Shown one piece after another: positions 62,838 through 64,000 of a stretch of 64,000 nucleotides of DNA. Positions within the stretch are counted from its first letter, which is position 1. Every line of letters begins with the position of its first letter. Origin of the DNA: Jannaschia marina. GTDB lineage: Bacteria > Pseudomonadota > Alphaproteobacteria > Rhodobacterales > Rhodobacteraceae. Below the pieces are notes generated by a model, which worked only from the letters and a program-made list of their open reading frames with translations, was not told where the DNA came from and ran no database searches. The translations under genes were made by a program, and so were the position numbers. The stretch is from assembly GCF_013404595.1 (NCBI RefSeq), contig NZ_JABVAX010000001.1:310001-374000 (forward strand), written 5' to 3'.

Positions 62838-64000
62838 TCCGCCGCCTCCAGCGTCTTCGTCTCCACCGCCACCACCTCGGCGTCGCACATCTTCACCGTC
62901 GCGCGGATCTTGCCCTTGCGGCCGTCTTCGTAGGTCACGTCGGTTTCGGTGTAGACCTCCTCGGCATCGCCGTAGAGCCCGTCGATCAGGTCGGCGTATT
63001 TCTCCTCGATGATGCGGCGGCGCACCTTCTGGGTGCGGGTCATCTCGTCGTCGTCGGCGTCGAGCTGCTTGTGCAGCACGAGGAAGCGGTGGATCTGGCA
63101 GCCCGAGAGCATCTCGTCCTCGGCGACGGACCGGTTCACCGTGTTGACGTGATCGGTGATCGTCTCGATCACGCGGGGGTGCTGGGCCAGTTCCTGATAC
63201 GACGCATAGGCGATGTTGTTGCGCTCGGCCCAGTTGCCCACGGCGGTCAGGTCGATGTTGACGAAGGCCACGCACCGGTCGCGGGTGTTGCCGAAGACCA
63301 CGGCCTCGTAGATGTCGGGGAAGAACTTGAGCTTGTTCTCCACGAACTTCGGGGCGAACAGGGCACCGCTCGCCATTTTGCCCACATCCTTGGCCCGGTC
63401 GATGATGCGCAGGTGGCCGGTTGCGTCTTCGATGAAGCCCGCGTCGCCGGTCGCGACCCAGCCCTCCGGGTCCTTGGTGGAAGCGGTCGATTCGGGGTTG
63501 TTGTAGTATTCGACGAAGGTGCCCGGCGAGCGGTAGAAGACCTCCCCGCTCTCGTCGATCCGCAGCTCCACCCCGGGCGTCGGGGTGCCCACCGTGTCGG
63601 AGCGGACCTCGTTGTCCTTCTGCTGGGTGATGAAGACCGAGGCTTCGGTCTGGCCGTAGAGTTGTTTCAGGTTGATGCCGATGGAGCGGTAGAAATCGAA
63701 GAGCTCCGGCCCGATCGCCTCGCCCGCGGTATAGCCCACGCGCACGCGGCTGAGGCCGAGCGTATTCTTGAGCGGGCCGAAGACCAGAAGCTCGCCCAGC
63801 CGGTACTTGAGCCGGTCCATCGCGCCCACCGGCTCCCCGTCGAGGAGCTTCGGGCCGATGGTCTTCGCATGGGCCATGAAGTGGTCGAACATCCGCTTCT
63901 TCAGGCGGCTCGCGTCCTCCATGCGGATCATCACGTTGGTCAGCTGCCCCTCGAAGACGCGGGGCGGGGCGAAGTAATAGGTCGGCCCGATCTCGCGCAG
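62834..64000 (-). CDS. Long-chain-type acyl-CoA synthetase, partial (start beyond right edge)
   Basis: The frame is open from the right window edge to a TGA at 62834, so the N-terminal part is missing. The visible part is the C-terminal half of an AMP-binding acyl-CoA synthetase: GYTAGEAIGPELFDFYRSIG, QLYGQTEASVFITQ, PTPGVELRIDESGEV, GWVATGDAGFIED and LRIIDRAKDVGKMASG. It would activate a carboxylic acid to its CoA ester. Its linkage to livG-H-M matches alphaproteobacterial loci where importer and ligase handle the same compound. The substrate is not known. Confidence 0.88.
   Translation of the reverse strand: MREIGPTYYFAPPRVFEGQLTNVMIRMEDASRLKKRMFDHFMAHAKTIGPKLLDGEPVGAMDRLKYRLGELLVFGPLKNTLGLSRVRVGYTAGEAIGPELFDFYRSIGINLKQLYGQTEASVFITQQKDNEVRSDTVGTPTPGVELRIDESGEVFYRSPGTFVEYYNNPESTASTKDPEGWVATGDAGFIEDATGHLRIIDRAKDVGKMASGALFAPKFVENKLKFFPDIYEAVVFGNTRDRCVAFVNIDLTAVGNWAERNNIAYASYQELAQHPRVIETITDHVNTVNRSVAEDEMLSGCQIHRFLVLHKQLDADDDEMTRTQKVRRRIIEEKYADLIDGLYGDAEEVYTETDVTYEDGRKGKIRATVKMCDAEVVAVETKTLEAAE

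Overview
The window reads as one high-GC chromosomal segment of an alphaproteobacterium, most likely a Rhodobacterales (Roseobacter-type) species. The evidence is the cluster gyrB, recF, dnaN, dnaA, rhodanese, rpsT, enoyl-CoA hydratase, mutM with divergent ubiE-ubiB; an alphaproteobacterial-type Zur palindrome; the divergent serB / serC-serA locus; a fliK-flgD pair with a single-domain rod-binding protein; and long imperfect palindromes typical of alphaproteobacteria. No rRNA, tRNA, CRISPR array, transposase or integrase was seen.

Left part (1-11.6 kb): a divergent glycan locus, the most unusual region here. The plus arm is a HAD phosphatase-UbiA fusion, a GtrA-like protein, a DprE1-like flavin oxidase, a DprE2-like reductase and a multi-spanning GT-C-like protein, mostly with start/stop overlaps. 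GtrA-dprE1-dprE2-membrane transferase is the gene order of the mycobacterial arabinogalactan locus. The fusion supplies the polyprenyl-phosphate phosphoribosyltransferase and a plausible phosphatase, so the full route from PRPP to polyprenyl-phospho-D-arabinofuranose appears encoded. The minus arm has an AsmA-like protein, a DUF2723 GT-C-like protein, a DUF4185 lipoprotein (related to endo-D-arabinanases), an 84-residue membrane protein and a gene running off the left edge. The inference is a D-arabinofuranose-containing surface glycan with its own turnover enzyme. A Tat-exported OpgD-like periplasmic glucan protein follows.

13.9-18.2 kb: zinc uptake (zur-znuC-znuB divergent from znuA over one perfect Zur palindrome), then an internally deleted imuB-like remnant and a small membrane peptide. 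18.2-29.6 kb: replication, repair and ubiquinone genes. 29.8-33.2 kb: flagellar hook genes and a lytic-transglycosylase-like lipoprotein. 33.3-41 kb: AEC transporter, hspQ, a hybrid histidine kinase, a ReAV-type asparaginase, an IalB-like protein, rlmN and a TauE/SafE exporter.

40.6-56.5 kb: serine synthesis (serB, then serC-serA behind a structured leader), a metallophosphatase, two thiolases, gamma-glutamyltransferase, an RsbW/STAS regulatory pair, and fRMsr-MOSC-GNAT-pheT. 54.7-64 kb: a branched-chain-amino-acid-type ABC importer (livG, H, M, substrate-binding protein, livF) flanked by two CoA ligases and interrupted by three uncharacterised small genes, one of visibly lower GC. This suggests uptake and CoA activation of an organic acid. 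The right-hand ligase is cut by the window end.
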